64,000 nt of DNA from positions 372,001 through 436,000 of the forward strand of contig NZ_CP020951.1 in assembly GCF_000172795.2 (NCBI RefSeq), given 5' to 3'. This DNA comes from Rhizobium sp. CIAT894 (GTDB lineage: Bacteria; Pseudomonadota; Alphaproteobacteria; Rhizobiales; Rhizobiaceae). Position numbers and translations under genes: made by a program. Positions 43,252 through 52,555 of this stretch are shown piece after piece (within the stretch, counting starts at the first letter, position 1; every line of letters begins with the position of its first letter). The notes under the pieces are model-generated. The model saw nothing but the letters and a program-made list of their open reading frames with translations. It did not search any database and had not been told where the DNA came from.

Positions 43252-45621
43252 ATGCGAGAACTTCATCCTGCTATGACGGGCCTGCGGCCGGCGGCCGCGA
43301 GCCTTGTGCACTATCCCGGCATTCCCACCTTGCCGGAGGGAACGGAGCGCTACAGGGCAAAAGGCGGCGGATCGGTCGTGGTGCGCGTCGAGACGGGCGA
43401 CTGCGTCAGCGTCATCGATAGCGAGGGCGGGCAGGTTTGCGAGATCTCCTTCCTCGACGAAAAGGGGCGCTTCCTGGCGACAGGTCTTGGAACGGCATTC
43501 AGCAATTCGGCCGAAGGCTTAAAGGCCATTCTTCAAGGAGAAGATGAGGGTGCAGCCCGCACGCGCGCAGCGCTTGAGCGGCGCGGCGCCGATCTTGCCG
43601 CGGCCGGAGCGCTCCGCATCTTCGGGGCGGGATCGAGCCCGGGCAGCCGGGCGGATTTCACTGCTACCATGAAGGGCCTGCTGATCGTCGCAGCACCGAC
43701 CGGCGCCATGTCGCCGGAGTCGCAGGATACGGCGACGCCGATCGAGGTCAGGATCAAGCGCAGCCTGCTGATCCGCGATTATGCCTCCGCCCTGCCGGAA
43801 CCGGCCGCCGATCCCATCGAGGATATCCGCATCCGGGCGGCGACTGCCGCCGCCTATTTCGTTCGCGCCGGCGAATTCATCCAGATCATCGACGTTTACG
43901 GACGCCAGTGCACCGATTTCCAGGCTTTCGCCGCCCGCAAGGTCGACAAGGGCCTCGATCTGGCGCTGGATTCGACGGTCACCCGCACGCTGCTCGGTCG
44001 CAGCTATCCGATGCCGGGCTTGCCTTCCAAGGCCTTCGACCGCGACTTCGAGCCGCTGGTCGAGATCGTCCAGGATACTGTCGGGCGCCACGACGCTTTC
44101 GCGACCGCCTGCAATTCGCGCTATTACGACGACATGGGCTATCCCGGCCATGTCAACTGCACGGACAATTTCAACGCCGCGCTGGCGCCTTACGGCATTG
44201 CCGGCCGCAAGGGCTGGGAAGCGCTGAACTATTTCTACAACACCAATATCGATCACAACAACCAGCTCTATCTCGACGAGCCCTGGTCGCGCCCCGGCGA
44301 TTACGTGCTGATGCGGGCGCTGACCGATCTCGTCTGCGTCTCCTCGTCTTGCCCCGACGATATCGACGCGGCGAACGGCTGGGATCCGACGGATATCCAC
44401 GTCCGCACCTTTTCCGGAAAAGAGAAATTCTCACGAGCGGTGGCCTATCGCATGACCCCAGATGCCGACGCCGAACTGACGCGCGAAACCGCATTCCATC
44501 CCCGCCTCTCCGCGTTAACGCGGGACTACGGTGAATATCGCGGCTACTGGCTGCCGAACCGCTTTTCCGCCGAAGGGCCGGTGGAGGAGTATTGGGCCTG
44601 CCGCGAGCGCGCCGCCGTCATCGACCTCTCGCCCTTGCGGAAATTCGAGGTGACGGGGCCGGATGCCGAGCAGCTCTTGCAATATTGCCTGACACGCGAC
44701 GTCCGCAAACTGTCGACCGGCCAGGTCGTCTATTCCGCCATGTGTTACGAAAACGGCGGCATGATCGACGATGGCACGCTCTTCCGGCTCGGCGACCAGA
44801 ACTTTCGCTGGATCGGCGGCGATGACTTCAGTGGCCTGTGGCTGCGTCAGCAGGCCGAGAAGAAGGGCTTCAAGGCCTGGGTTCGCTCGTCGACCGATCA
44901 GATGCACAATATCGCCCTGCAGGGCCCGAAGAGCCGCGATATCCTGAAGGAGATCATCTGGACGGCGCCGCGCCAGCCCGATATCGGCGAGCTCGAATGG
45001 TTCCGCTTCACCATCGGCCGCATCGGTGGCTTCGAGGGCGCTCCCGTCGTCGTCTCGCGCACGGGTTATACCGGCGAACTCGGTTACGAAATCTTCTGTC
45101 ATCCGAAGGATGCGCTGGCGGTGTTCGACGCGGTCTGGGAGGCTGGGCAGCCGCACGGGTTGAAGCCGATGGGGCTGGAAGCGCTCGACATGGTCCGCAT
45201 CGAGGCGGGCCTGATTTTTGCCCATCACGAATTCACCGACCAGACGGACCCGTTCGAGGCCGGCATCGGCTTCACCGTGCCGCTGAAATCCAAGCAGGAC
45301 GATTTCATCGGCCGCGAAGCGCTGATCCGGCGCAAGGAGCATCCGCGCCATCTGCTCGTCGGCCTCGACATCAAGGCCAACGAGGCCGTCGGCCATGGCG
45401 ATTGCATCCATATCGGCCGAGCCCAGATCGGCGTCGTCACCAGCGCCACCCGCTCGCCTGTTCTCGGCAAGACGATCGCGCTCGCCCGTATCGACGTGAT
45501 GCATGCGAACTCCGGCACCGAGGTCGAAATCGGCAAGCTCGACGGCCACCAGAAGCGCCTGCCGGCGACAATCGTGCCGCTATCGCATTATGATCCGCAG
45601 AAGACGCGGCCGCGCTCATAG
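43252..45621 (+). CDS. DUF1989-DUF1989-GcvT fusion (aminomethyltransferase-like)
   Basis: A 789-residue protein; the start at 43252 follows GAGGGCAG. Residues about 20-180 look like a degenerate DUF1989 unit (VRVETGDCVSVIDSEGGQ). Residues about 190-400 are a clear DUF1989 domain (VRAGEFIQIIDVYGRQCTDF, CNSRYYDDMGYPGHVNCTDN, LTDLVCVSSSCPDDIDAANG). Residues about 420-785 form the GcvT folate-binding module (EYWACRERAAVIDLSPLRKF, SRTGYTGELGYEIF, DPFEAGIGFTV, HGDCIHIGRAQIGVVTSATRSP). DUF1989 is known from urea-carboxylase-associated proteins. GcvT modules pass one-carbon units from amines to tetrahydrofolate. The combination suggests oxidative demethylation or aminomethyl transfer from an imported amine. 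The exact reaction is unknown. Confidence 0.85.
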   Translation: MRELHPAMTGLRPAAASLVHYPGIPTLPEGTERYRAKGGGSVVVRVETGDCVSVIDSEGGQVCEISFLDEKGRFLATGLGTAFSNSAEGLKAILQGEDEGAARTRAALERRGADLAAAGALRIFGAGSSPGSRADFTATMKGLLIVAAPTGAMSPESQDTATPIEVRIKRSLLIRDYASALPEPAADPIEDIRIRAATAAAYFVRAGEFIQIIDVYGRQCTDFQAFAARKVDKGLDLALDSTVTRTLLGRSYPMPGLPSKAFDRDFEPLVEIVQDTVGRHDAFATACNSRYYDDMGYPGHVNCTDNFNAALAPYGIAGRKGWEALNYFYNTNIDHNNQLYLDEPWSRPGDYVLMRALTDLVCVSSSCPDDIDAANGWDPTDIHVRTFSGKEKFSRAVAYRMTPDADAELTRETAFHPRLSALTRDYGEYRGYWLPNRFSAEGPVEEYWACRERAAVIDLSPLRKFEVTGPDAEQLLQYCLTRDVRKLSTGQVVYSAMCYENGGMIDDGTLFRLGDQNFRWIGGDDFSGLWLRQQAEKKGFKAWVRSSTDQMHNIALQGPKSRDILKEIIWTAPRQPDIGELEWFRFTIGRIGGFEGAPVVVSRTGYTGELGYEIFCHPKDALAVFDAVWEAGQPHGLKPMGLEALDMVRIEAGLIFAHHEFTDQTDPFEAGIGFTVPLKSKQDDFIGREALIRRKEHPRHLLVGLDIKANEAVGHGDCIHIGRAQIGVVTSATRSPVLGKTIALARIDVMHANSGTEVEIGKLDGHQKRLPATIVPLSHYDPQKTRPRS

Positions 45622-45749
45622 AATATGCTTTCGAGACGTGGAGCTGTCGTCTGCCCGCGGCGCAAAAATTGCGCAGCGGTTTGCGATAACGACGCACATG
45701 AAATAAAGAGCTGAAAGCAAGCGAATCCGAAAGATCGCGACGCGCTTTA

Positions 45750-45864
45750 GATTCGGATGATTTTAAGCCCGGATCGGCATAAAATCATCCGAATCCAGGT
45801 CGCAAAATGAAGCAGATGTTGGCCGAAAACCGCTCGCGCTTTTCGACACCATGCTTCAGGGTCA
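45750..45864. repeat. RIME-like intergenic palindromic element
   Basis: GATTCGGATGATTTTA at 45750-45765 pairs perfectly with its complement at 45780-45795. A second palindrome follows at about 45806-45856 (GAAGCA...TGCTTC, with CGAAAA/TTTTCG inside). The inner segment is the reverse complement of 39930-39951 with about two differences, so this is the same dispersed repeat in the opposite orientation. It fills most of the 267-bp gap before the DUF6481 gene. Confidence 0.65.
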
Positions 45865-45888
45865 AAGTCAAACAGTCAGGAAACAGAA

Positions 45889-46269
45889 TTGAAAAACGCC
45901 AGAAACAACGAGCTCTCCGATCGTCGCAGCGCCGCTGCCGAAGCCAAGGCTGCTCTGCTCAATGCGTATCGCGAGGCCAAGGATAAGGCTGAGCCGACCC
46001 GGCTCGCCAAGCAGGCGGAGCGTCAGGCCGTCGCCGCGGCCAGGGAAGAACGCCGCGCCGAGCGGGAACGGCTCAAGCTCGAGCAGCGCGCACAGGCTCA
46101 AGCCGCCGAAGCAGAACGGCAGGCGGCCGCAGAGGCAGCCGCACGTGCCGACATCGAGGCGCGCGAAGCGGCCGAGAAAGACCGGATCGCTCGCGTCATT
46201 GCCGATGAAGCCGCCCGGAAGGCCGCACGCGACCTGCGTTACGCCAACCGAAAAGCCAGAAAGTCGTAA
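45889..46269 (+). CDS. DUF6481-family charged coiled-coil protein
   Basis: A 126-residue protein starting at TTG, with AGGAAA about 6 nt upstream. It is almost entirely Ala, Arg, Glu and Lys with heptad-like spacing (ERQAVAAAREERRAERERLK, AEAERQAAAEAAARADIEAR), predicting one long charged helix or coiled coil. The C-terminal RDLRYANRKARKS is basic. It matches the rhizobial DUF6481 group from memory. Function is unknown; nucleic-acid binding is possible from charge alone. It converges on minE. Confidence 0.75.
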   Translation: MKNARNNELSDRRSAAAEAKAALLNAYREAKDKAEPTRLAKQAERQAVAAAREERRAERERLKLEQRAQAQAAEAERQAAAEAAARADIEAREAAEKDRIARVIADEAARKAARDLRYANRKARKS

Positions 46270-46275
46270 GTTCCG

Positions 46276-46304
46276 GCGCCGCCTGTTGTCGCAACGGGCG
46301 GCGC
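46276..46304. terminator. Terminator-like hairpin between DUF6481 gene and minE
   Basis: GCGCCGCC at 46276-46283 pairs with GGCGGCGC at 46297-46304, with an inner TTG/CAA helix. It lies in the 41-bp gap between convergent genes. A short CTGTTT follows on the plus strand. Confidence 0.55.
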
Positions 46305-46310
46305 TCTGTT

Positions 46311-46571
46311 TCAGGCGGCCTGCACGGCTGCGTTCAGCGGGATTTCGACATCGATCTCGAGCGTCGAGACGTACTCGTTGCGATCGATCGTCACCTGCAC
46401 CTTGTCATGATCGAGCTCGACATGCTTTGCGATCACCGCAAGGATTTCCTCGCGCAGCAGGGTGACGAGGTCTGAGCCTGCCGAAGAGCGCTCATGGGCA
46501 AGAAGCACCTGCAGGCGTTCGCGGGCGGCCGGTGCGGTTCTCTGCTTATTGAAGAGACGGAAAATATTCAT
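46311..46571 (-). CDS. minE: Cell-division topological specificity factor MinE
   Basis: An 86-residue protein of standard length. The N-terminal membrane-targeting and MinD-interacting segment ([29 protein letters not shown]) and the C-terminal topology domain ([40 protein letters not shown]) are clear. MinE stimulates MinD ATPase and drives pole-to-pole oscillation, limiting MinC action to the poles. Its start overlaps the minD stop by 4 bp. Confidence 0.96.
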   Translation of the reverse strand: MNIFRLFNKQRTAPAARERLQVLLAHERSSAGSDLVTLLREEILAVIAKHVELDHDKVQVTIDRNEYVSTLEIDVEIPLNAAVQAA

Positions 46572-47383
46572 GCTGCCCTCCGTCCGAAGATCTTGCCGAA
46601 AATATTGCGTTTTTCCTCGGGGATCGCCATCGGCAGCGTCTCGCCGGCGAGCCGGCGGGCGGCATCGAAATAGGCCATGGCGGCCGGGCTGCGGCTTTCG
46701 GCCAGCGTGACCGGCGCGCCGATGTTGGAGGCGCGCAGGACGTCCATGCTTTCGGGCACGATGCCGAGCAGCGGGATGGACAGGATTTCCAGCACGTCGT
46801 CGACCTTCAGCATGTCGCCGCGCTCGGCGCGGTTGGCGTCGTAGCGGGTCAACAGCAGGTGCTTTTCCATCCGCTCGCCGCGTTCGGCCTTGGCGGTCTT
46901 GGCATCCAGCAGGCCGATGATGCGATCGGAATCGCGCACCGACGAAACTTCCGGGTTGGTGACGACGACGGCGACATCGGCATGGCGCATGGCAAGCGTT
47001 GCGCCGCGCTCGATGCCGGCGGGGCTGTCGCAGATGATCCAGTCGAAATAGCGCTTCAGGTCGTTGATGACGCGTTCGACGCCCTCGGCCGTCAGATTGT
47101 CCTTGTCGCGCGTCTGCGAGGCCGGCAGCAGGAACAGCGTTTCCAGCCGCTTGTCGCGGATCAGCGCCTGGGTGAGCTTGGCGTCGCCCTGGATGACATT
47201 GATCAGGTCGTAGACGACCCGGCGCTCGGCGCCCATGACGAGGTCGAGATTGCGCAGGCCGACGTCGAAATCGACGACGACGACTTTTTCATTGCGTTGC
47301 GCCAGCGCCGCTCCCAATGCGGCGGTCGAGGTCGTCTTGCCGACCCCGCCCTTGCCTGACGTGACGACGATCACTTTCCCCAT
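46568..47383 (-). CDS. minD: Septum-site determining ATPase MinD
   Basis: A 271-residue deviant-Walker ATPase. [14 protein letters not shown] (K11 and K16) is the P-loop, [16 protein letters not shown] the Walker A' region and [17 protein letters not shown] the Walker B region. The C-terminus [16 protein letters not shown] is the amphipathic membrane-targeting helix. ATP-bound MinD recruits MinC to the membrane. It lies 82 bp after minC and overlaps minE. Confidence 0.97.
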   Translation of the reverse strand: MGKVIVVTSGKGGVGKTTSTAALGAALAQRNEKVVVVDFDVGLRNLDLVMGAERRVVYDLINVIQGDAKLTQALIRDKRLETLFLLPASQTRDKDNLTAEGVERVINDLKRYFDWIICDSPAGIERGATLAMRHADVAVVVTNPEVSSVRDSDRIIGLLDAKTAKAERGERMEKHLLLTRYDANRAERGDMLKVDDVLEILSIPLLGIVPESMDVLRASNIGAPVTLAESRSPAAMAYFDAARRLAGETLPMAIPEEKRNIFGKIFGRRAA

Positions 47384-47465
47384 GTCTCTCTCCTTTGCCG
47401 TGCCGCAGTAATTCGAAGTGTTCCAGCGTCCTTCGCGCGTTTCTCAAAGACGCGCGGCGCTGTCG

Positions 47466-48191
47466 TCAGGTCAGTTTCTCAGCCATGATCGCATCGTCTT
47501 CGAGCCAGAGCTGAACAGCCTGTCCGCGAAGATCGGCGGCCATGTCTTCCGCCATTTTGTAAATGCCGTCGATTGCCACCAGCTCGGCCTCGAGCTTGCG
47601 GCAAAAGATCCGCGCCGATGCGTTGCCGATCGATCCCGCCATGGCCCGGCCACGCAGCGCCCCATAGATATGCACCGACCCGCCGGCGATGACTTCCGCG
47701 CCCGAGGCGACAGATCCGACGATGGTGACGTCGCCTTCCGGGAAAATCACCGATTGCCCGGAGCGCACCGGCTCGCGAATGACGATCGATTGCGTTGCCG
47801 GACGCGTCTCGGCCACGGCCGCAGCCGCTTTGACCGGCGCATCGACGCTCTCCTTGGCGGGAACCTCGATATCGGAAACGGACCGGCCGCCTTTGAGCGC
47901 CGGAGGCATGCCCGCGCCGAGGATCGAAGGCCGGGCGCCCTCGATACCCATGATGCTGACATTGCGCTTGGCAAGCTCGGCAATGAGATCCTTCAGCTGC
48001 TGCCGGTCGATCTGCAGATCCGTGAGATCGAGCACGACGGGCCGTCCGAGGAAAAAGCCGGCCGAACGCGCAGCCAGATCGTCGAGCCGGATCAACCAAT
48101 CATCGATGGGAAGATCCGGGGACAGCATGACCGCCAGGAAAGAGCGGCCCTTGATGCGGATAGAGCGAGCGTCTGTTAGCACTTTGGTCAT
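47466..48191 (-). CDS. minC: Septum-site determining protein MinC
   Basis: A 241-residue FtsZ-assembly inhibitor. The N-terminal domain (IRIKGRSFLAVMLSP, LIAELAKRNVSIMGIEG) acts on FtsZ. The C-terminal beta-helix domain (PVRSGQSVIFPEGDVTIVGSVASGAEVIAGGSVHIYGALRGRAMAG, shown by its turn pattern around residues 135-185) binds MinD and dimerises. The linker is Ala/Pro-rich. It is first in minCDE. In sequenced relatives minCDE are plasmid- or chromid-borne. Confidence 0.96.
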   Translation of the reverse strand: MTKVLTDARSIRIKGRSFLAVMLSPDLPIDDWLIRLDDLAARSAGFFLGRPVVLDLTDLQIDRQQLKDLIAELAKRNVSIMGIEGARPSILGAGMPPALKGGRSVSDIEVPAKESVDAPVKAAAAVAETRPATQSIVIREPVRSGQSVIFPEGDVTIVGSVASGAEVIAGGSVHIYGALRGRAMAGSIGNASARIFCRKLEAELVAIDGIYKMAEDMAADLRGQAVQLWLEDDAIMAEKLT

Positions 48192-48401
48192 CTATGTGAA
48201 GAAATCGTTGACCATGTCTAGCGCGGCTATGGTTAACAAAAAGTTAACGCGGCCTTAATATTCCCCATAATGACATGAGATTTTCCAGCCGAACAATTGC
48301 AGCAAGCCATTGAAAATGTTTTATAATGTCAGTTGACGCAGGAGGGTTAACAACCCGGATTTCGACCTGAGCCGTAAATATTTCCTTGCCCGCGGAAACG
48401 C

Positions 48402-49013
48402 TCAGCCTTCGGCCTTGCGTTGCGCCTCGGAAATGGCGCGGGCGGCCTCTTCGGAGGAGTTGGCAAGCGTGCGCATCTCGGCGGCAAGCACGGCAAAGCC
48501 CGATCCGGCGGTGCCGGCGCGGGCAGCCTCGATGCCGGCATTGACGGCAAGCAGCTTCAGGTAGCGCAGCGACTGCAGGATCTCGTTGGTCTTCGAAGCG
48601 GTGACGCGCATGTCGGCTGTTCGTTCGTCGATTCGCTGATAGAGCGATTCGATGTTGATGATGCTCCCTTCGAGGTAGAGAAGCTCGCCCTTCTGATCCC
48701 AGATGCCGCCGCCGGTCTCGGTCACCCAGATGAGATGGCCCATCGCATGGCGGATACGGTATTCCATCGTCCAGTCCACGCGCTTCTCCAGCGCCCGGCC
48801 GACGATTTCATCCATCAAAGGCACATCTTCCTCGTACATGATCGAGGTGAAGGTTCGCGTGCGGTTGCCGATGATTTCGTCAGCGGGATAACCGAAGATG
48901 CGCTCGATGCCGTCGGTCATCTCAAGCATCGTGTAGTTTTCATCGGCACGGCAGCGATAGAGAAAACCGCTCATGCGTCCGAGAATGCTCGTTTGAAAAT
49001 CCATGAAGACCAC
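48402..49013 (-). CDS. Short PAS protein with truncated MCP signalling tip
   Basis: A 203-residue protein. The N-terminal PAS_3-like domain (about 15-120) has MLEMTDGIERIFGYPADEIIG, VDWTMEYRIRHAMGHLIWV and a PAC-like ending LLYLEGSIINIESLYQ. The C-terminus (about 140-200) matches only the hairpin tip of methyl-accepting proteins: LKLLAVNAGIEAARAG and SGFAVLAAEMRTLANSS. There are no transmembrane segments and no full MCP coiled coil. It could be a cytosolic sensor that contacts CheA/CheW or a truncated receptor. No frameshift is obvious. It sits between minC and the methylated-amine cluster. Confidence 0.78.
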   Translation of the reverse strand: MVFMDFQTSILGRMSGFLYRCRADENYTMLEMTDGIERIFGYPADEIIGNRTRTFTSIMYEEDVPLMDEIVGRALEKRVDWTMEYRIRHAMGHLIWVTETGGGIWDQKGELLYLEGSIINIESLYQRIDERTADMRVTASKTNEILQSLRYLKLLAVNAGIEAARAGTAGSGFAVLAAEMRTLANSSEEAARAISEAQRKAEG

Positions 49014-49097
49014 ATGAGAAGAGAAGGTTGCGAATGGATTGATTGCTGCCCAAAGCGCCGGAAGAGCGCGACACCTCCTCCGGCGATCTCAATCTCG

Positions 49098-50435
49098 TCA
49101 GTTGCGCAGATATTCCTCCTTGGAATCGTCGAGCGCCTCGACCCAGGGCGTGTGGTGCTTCGGCGACATGTTGCCGGTCATCAGCGACCGATAGGCGTGG
49201 TCGCGGAAGCCCATGATATTGTCCGCCTTGTGATGTTCCCACTCCATGAAGGTCCGGTTGGTGCCTTCGATGTCGAAGGAGGGATAATCGGTTTCGGCGA
49301 GCAGTTCCTTCACATAGTCGCCCTGATACCAGATCATCTGCTCGGCATCCTCGAGCGTCTCTTCGCGAGCGCGCCACATGTCGAAATTGGCTTTCAGCTC
49401 CTCTTCCGGCGGCAGGGTGATGCGGCCCATCATCACGTCGCGGGCCCACCAGGCCTGCACGTCGAACATGTTGAAAGTATAGAACTGGTCCTGCATGCCG
49501 ATATAGAAGAGCTGCGGGTTTTTATCGAAGATCACCCCCTTGTAGAGGCTGTCCGCCCAGAGGCGGTTGGCGGTTTTCAGCCGGAGATCGTCGGGCAGGA
49601 AGGGGAAATGGTGCTGATATCCGGTGCAGAGGATCAGCGCGTCGACCTCCTTGGTCGAGCCGTCGAGGAAATGTGCCGTGCGGTTCTCGAGCCGGGTCAG
49701 AAGTGGCCTCTCCTCGAAATTTTCAGGCCATTTGAAGCCCATTGGCTTCGACCGGTAGCTCGTCGTCACCGATTTTGCGCCGTATTTCCAGCACTGCGAG
49801 CCGATGTCTTCGGCCGAATAGCTTCGGCCGACGATCAGTATGTCCTTGCCCTTGAACTCGACCGCGTCGCGGAAATCATGGGCGTGCAGGACACGGCCGT
49901 TGAACGTCTTCACGCCCTCGAAATAGGGCACGTTCGGCGTCGAGAAGTGACCTGATGCCACGACGACATAGTCGAACTCCTCGTCATACATCCGATCCTC
50001 GACGCGATTATGCGCCGTCACGGTGAATTTCTTCGTTGCCTCGTCGAAGCGGACCATGCGCACCGGCGTGCTGAAGCGCACCCAGTGGCGAACATTCGCT
50101 TTCTCGACGCGGCCCTTGATGTAATCCCAGAGCACTGCGCGCGGCGGATAGGAGGCGATCGGCTTGCCGAAATGCTCCTCGAAGGAATAGTCGGCGAATT
50201 CGAGGCATTCCTTCGGCCCGTTCGACCAGAGGTAACGATACATGCTGCCGTGCACCGGTTCGCCATATTCGTCGAGGCCGGTGCGCCAGGTATAGTTCCA
50301 GAGCCCGCCCCAGTCCGACTGCTTTTCGAAGCACACGATCTCCGGGATCTCGGCGCCCTTCTGGGCTGCCGATTGAAAGGCACGCAGCTGCGCCAGCCCG
50401 GAAGGACCGGCACCGATGACGGCTACTCTTGTCAT
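49098..50435 (-). CDS. tmm: Trimethylamine monooxygenase (flavin-containing)
   Basis: A 445-residue class B flavoprotein monooxygenase. The FAD motif is [18 protein letters not shown], the FMO-type region is [17 protein letters not shown], and the NADPH motif is [30 protein letters not shown] [17 protein letters not shown] and the C-terminal [17 protein letters not shown] match bacterial Tmm, which oxidises trimethylamine to its N-oxide with NADPH and O2. An AGAGGGG ribosome site precedes the ATG. It is the last gene of a five-gene unit whose other members resemble dimethylamine monooxygenase, which supports a methylated-amine substrate. Confidence 0.85.
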   Translation of the reverse strand: MTRVAVIGAGPSGLAQLRAFQSAAQKGAEIPEIVCFEKQSDWGGLWNYTWRTGLDEYGEPVHGSMYRYLWSNGPKECLEFADYSFEEHFGKPIASYPPRAVLWDYIKGRVEKANVRHWVRFSTPVRMVRFDEATKKFTVTAHNRVEDRMYDEEFDYVVVASGHFSTPNVPYFEGVKTFNGRVLHAHDFRDAVEFKGKDILIVGRSYSAEDIGSQCWKYGAKSVTTSYRSKPMGFKWPENFEERPLLTRLENRTAHFLDGSTKEVDALILCTGYQHHFPFLPDDLRLKTANRLWADSLYKGVIFDKNPQLFYIGMQDQFYTFNMFDVQAWWARDVMMGRITLPPEEELKANFDMWRAREETLEDAEQMIWYQGDYVKELLAETDYPSFDIEGTNRTFMEWEHHKADNIMGFRDHAYRSLMTGNMSPKHHTPWVEALDDSKEEYLRN

Positions 50436-50514
50436 GAAGCATTCCCCTCTTGATTATATGTCATTGCTTGGTTCGGGCGTGTGAGAAGACGCACGGCTGC
50501 GCATCCCCCGCGCC

Positions 50515-51555
50515 TCAGTCCGGATAGATGCCGGGGCTGGTCGGCGCCCCATCGTCGTATTTGGAAAGCCAGTCGATCGTGGTCTCGCGGAAGCGGGTGA
50601 GGCCCTTGTAGTCAATGAGCTCCGGCGGCAGCGTCTTCAGCACGCGCGGGAAGCGCCGCGCCCATTTCGGCACGGTGACGAGCTCGTCCATGTTCATGAG
50701 ATAGCAGCGGATGACGAAGAGGATGGCGTTGGAGCGCGGCAGGCGCCAGAGGCTCTGCAGCTCGACGCGCAAATGCACCTTCTCGCCGACATTGTCTGAT
50801 GTCACCGTCGTGCGGTCAGGGCCCCATTTATGATAATTCTCAGGGCTGGTGTCGAGCCGCGGATTGATCGTCATCGTCCAGTTGAAGCGTCGTGTCGGCT
50901 TGCCCTGCTGCAGGTTCAGCAGGAATTTCAGTGCCCGGTCGAAGACGCCGATCTGGTGGGCGAGCGGCACCGGTCCGTGCCATTCCATGAAATTCATGCC
51001 GATATCGAAATCGAGCGACCAGTCGGCCTGCGTCGTCACCATGCCGGCATCCATCCACAGATTGCCGTCGCGTTGGTCGACGATGCAGAAATCGCCCTGG
51101 GCCTGACGAGTAATGTATTCGAACGGCTCATAGGGCAGCGTCGAAGCGTCGCCGAAGGTGAAGCTGTCGTCGATGCCGAGCGGCCGATTGATCCAGCGCC
51201 ACTGGTCGCCGTTGCGGATCAGCGTGAAATGCTCGGGGTTACCCGCCGCCTGCTCTTCCATCAGCAGTTCCAGCGTGTCCCATTGCGCGCTCATCATGTG
51301 CGGCAGGGCCTGATAGCGCAGCGGATCCTCTTTTAAAACAAGTGCCCTGTCGTGCATCTCGGCGACATAGTGTTCGTCGACGTCGATCAGGTTTTCGAAG
51401 ACGGTGCCGGCCCGGCCGCGCACATGCGGCTCCATGTTGACGGAATACATATATTCGTCGCGGTCGAAGGGAAACGGGAAGCGGCGGATGTTCCCGGGGC
51501 TGTTGCGGTAGCTGAAATCGTCCCGGAATGTTTCCTGCTTGAAAGCGATTGCCAT
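50515..51555 (-). CDS. DUF3445 haem-dependent oxidative N-demethylase subunit
   Basis: A 346-residue DUF3445 protein. Characteristic segments are RRFPFPFDRDEYMYSV at the N-terminus, LLMEEQAAGNPEHFTLIRNGDQW, MVTTQADWSLDFDIGMNFMEWHGPVP and VHLRVELQSLWRLPRSNAILFVIRCYLM. Members carry haem and oxidatively demethylate secondary amines, using electrons from a PDR-type reductase. Here the reductase gene lies 34 bp upstream. It is the probable catalytic oxygenase subunit of the dimethylamine monooxygenase encoded in this unit. An AAGGAGA ribosome site is optimal. Confidence 0.82.
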   Translation of the reverse strand: MAIAFKQETFRDDFSYRNSPGNIRRFPFPFDRDEYMYSVNMEPHVRGRAGTVFENLIDVDEHYVAEMHDRALVLKEDPLRYQALPHMMSAQWDTLELLMEEQAAGNPEHFTLIRNGDQWRWINRPLGIDDSFTFGDASTLPYEPFEYITRQAQGDFCIVDQRDGNLWMDAGMVTTQADWSLDFDIGMNFMEWHGPVPLAHQIGVFDRALKFLLNLQQGKPTRRFNWTMTINPRLDTSPENYHKWGPDRTTVTSDNVGEKVHLRVELQSLWRLPRSNAILFVIRCYLMNMDELVTVPKWARRFPRVLKTLPPELIDYKGLTRFRETTIDWLSKYDDGAPTSPGIYPD

Positions 51556-51589
51556 GTCCGGTCTCCTTTTTTCGCTTTTTCCGGTGCCG

Positions 51590-52555
51590 TCAAAGATCGA
51601 GATGCAGAATGTTCCCCTCGAAGCGGGAAACGCAGATCATCACCTTCCGCCCGGATGCCTTTTCTTCACTTGTCAGATAGACGTCATTGTGCAGCAGCTT
51701 GCCGTCGCAGGTGACGACACCAGTTTCGCATTGACCGCAGGCGCCGCCGCGACAGAGGAAGGGCGCGTCGATACCCGCCGCTTCGATTGCCTCGAGCATA
51801 CTTTCGTGATGGCCGACCTTCACCGTCTTGCCGGAGCGGATCAGCTCCATCGTGAAGGGCTTGCCGGGCAGCGACGACAGGAACCGTTCCGAATGTAGGT
51901 TCTGCTCCGGCCAGCCGGCCTCCAGCCCCGCCTTGAGCACGCCATCGATCATGCCGGAGGGCCCGCAGACATAAAGATGCGTGCCGAGCGGCTGGCCGTC
52001 GAGCAGACGCGTCAACGGGATGGTGCTGCCTTCAGCGTCGCAATAGATCTTGATGCGATGCGGGCCGTAGCGCTCCAGAAGCTCCCGCCAATAGGCGCCG
52101 CGGTCGCGCGCGCGGATGGCATAATGCAGCTCGAAGGCGGCGCCTTCGCGGGAAAACTGCTCCATCATCGCGATGAAGGGCGTAATGCCAATGCCGCCGG
52201 CGATCAGAAGATGCTTGCGCCCGCGCCAGTCCGGCTGGAAGAGGTTGACGGGATAGCTGACCCTCAGCTCGTCGCCTTCCCGCACGTTCTCATGCATGAA
52301 GGTGGAGCCGCCGCGCGACTCCTCGACGTGCAGCACGCTGATCTCATAGGCTGCGCAATCATGCGGCGGCGACATCAGCGAATAGGCGTTGCGTCTGACA
52401 TGGCCGCCATCGTTCATCGAGACGATAATATGCGCGCCGCCGGAAAAATAAGGCATCGGCTTGCCGTCCAGACGTTCGAAGCGGAAACGTTTGACGCGTT
52501 CGGCGATCGGGGTGATCCGCGCCACGCGGACGGGAATTTCAGTGCCGCCGCTCAA
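51590..52555 (-). CDS. PDR/VanB-type ferredoxin reductase (DmmB-like)
   Basis: A 321-residue reductase starting at TTG inside the upstream stop (TTGA), with GAGGAG about 9 nt upstream; longer frames are overlap artefacts. The order is an FMN/FAD-binding barrel (RRNAYSLMSPP at about 65), an NAD domain (HLLIAGGIGITPFIAMM) and a C-terminal plant-type 2Fe-2S domain with CRGGACGQCETGVVTC holding the Cys ligands. It passes electrons from NAD(P)H to the DUF3445 oxygenase. It is translationally coupled to the DmmA-like gene. Confidence 0.87.
   Translation of the reverse strand: MSGGTEIPVRVARITPIAERVKRFRFERLDGKPMPYFSGGAHIIVSMNDGGHVRRNAYSLMSPPHDCAAYEISVLHVEESRGGSTFMHENVREGDELRVSYPVNLFQPDWRGRKHLLIAGGIGITPFIAMMEQFSREGAAFELHYAIRARDRGAYWRELLERYGPHRIKIYCDAEGSTIPLTRLLDGQPLGTHLYVCGPSGMIDGVLKAGLEAGWPEQNLHSERFLSSLPGKPFTMELIRSGKTVKVGHHESMLEAIEAAGIDAPFLCRGGACGQCETGVVTCDGKLLHNDVYLTSEEKASGRKVMICVSRFEGNILHLDL

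Noticed and set aside
48420..49955. 511-residue open frame opposite the PAS-MCP and Tmm genes
   Set aside because: It crosses two convincing minus-strand genes and shows no domain or ribosome site.
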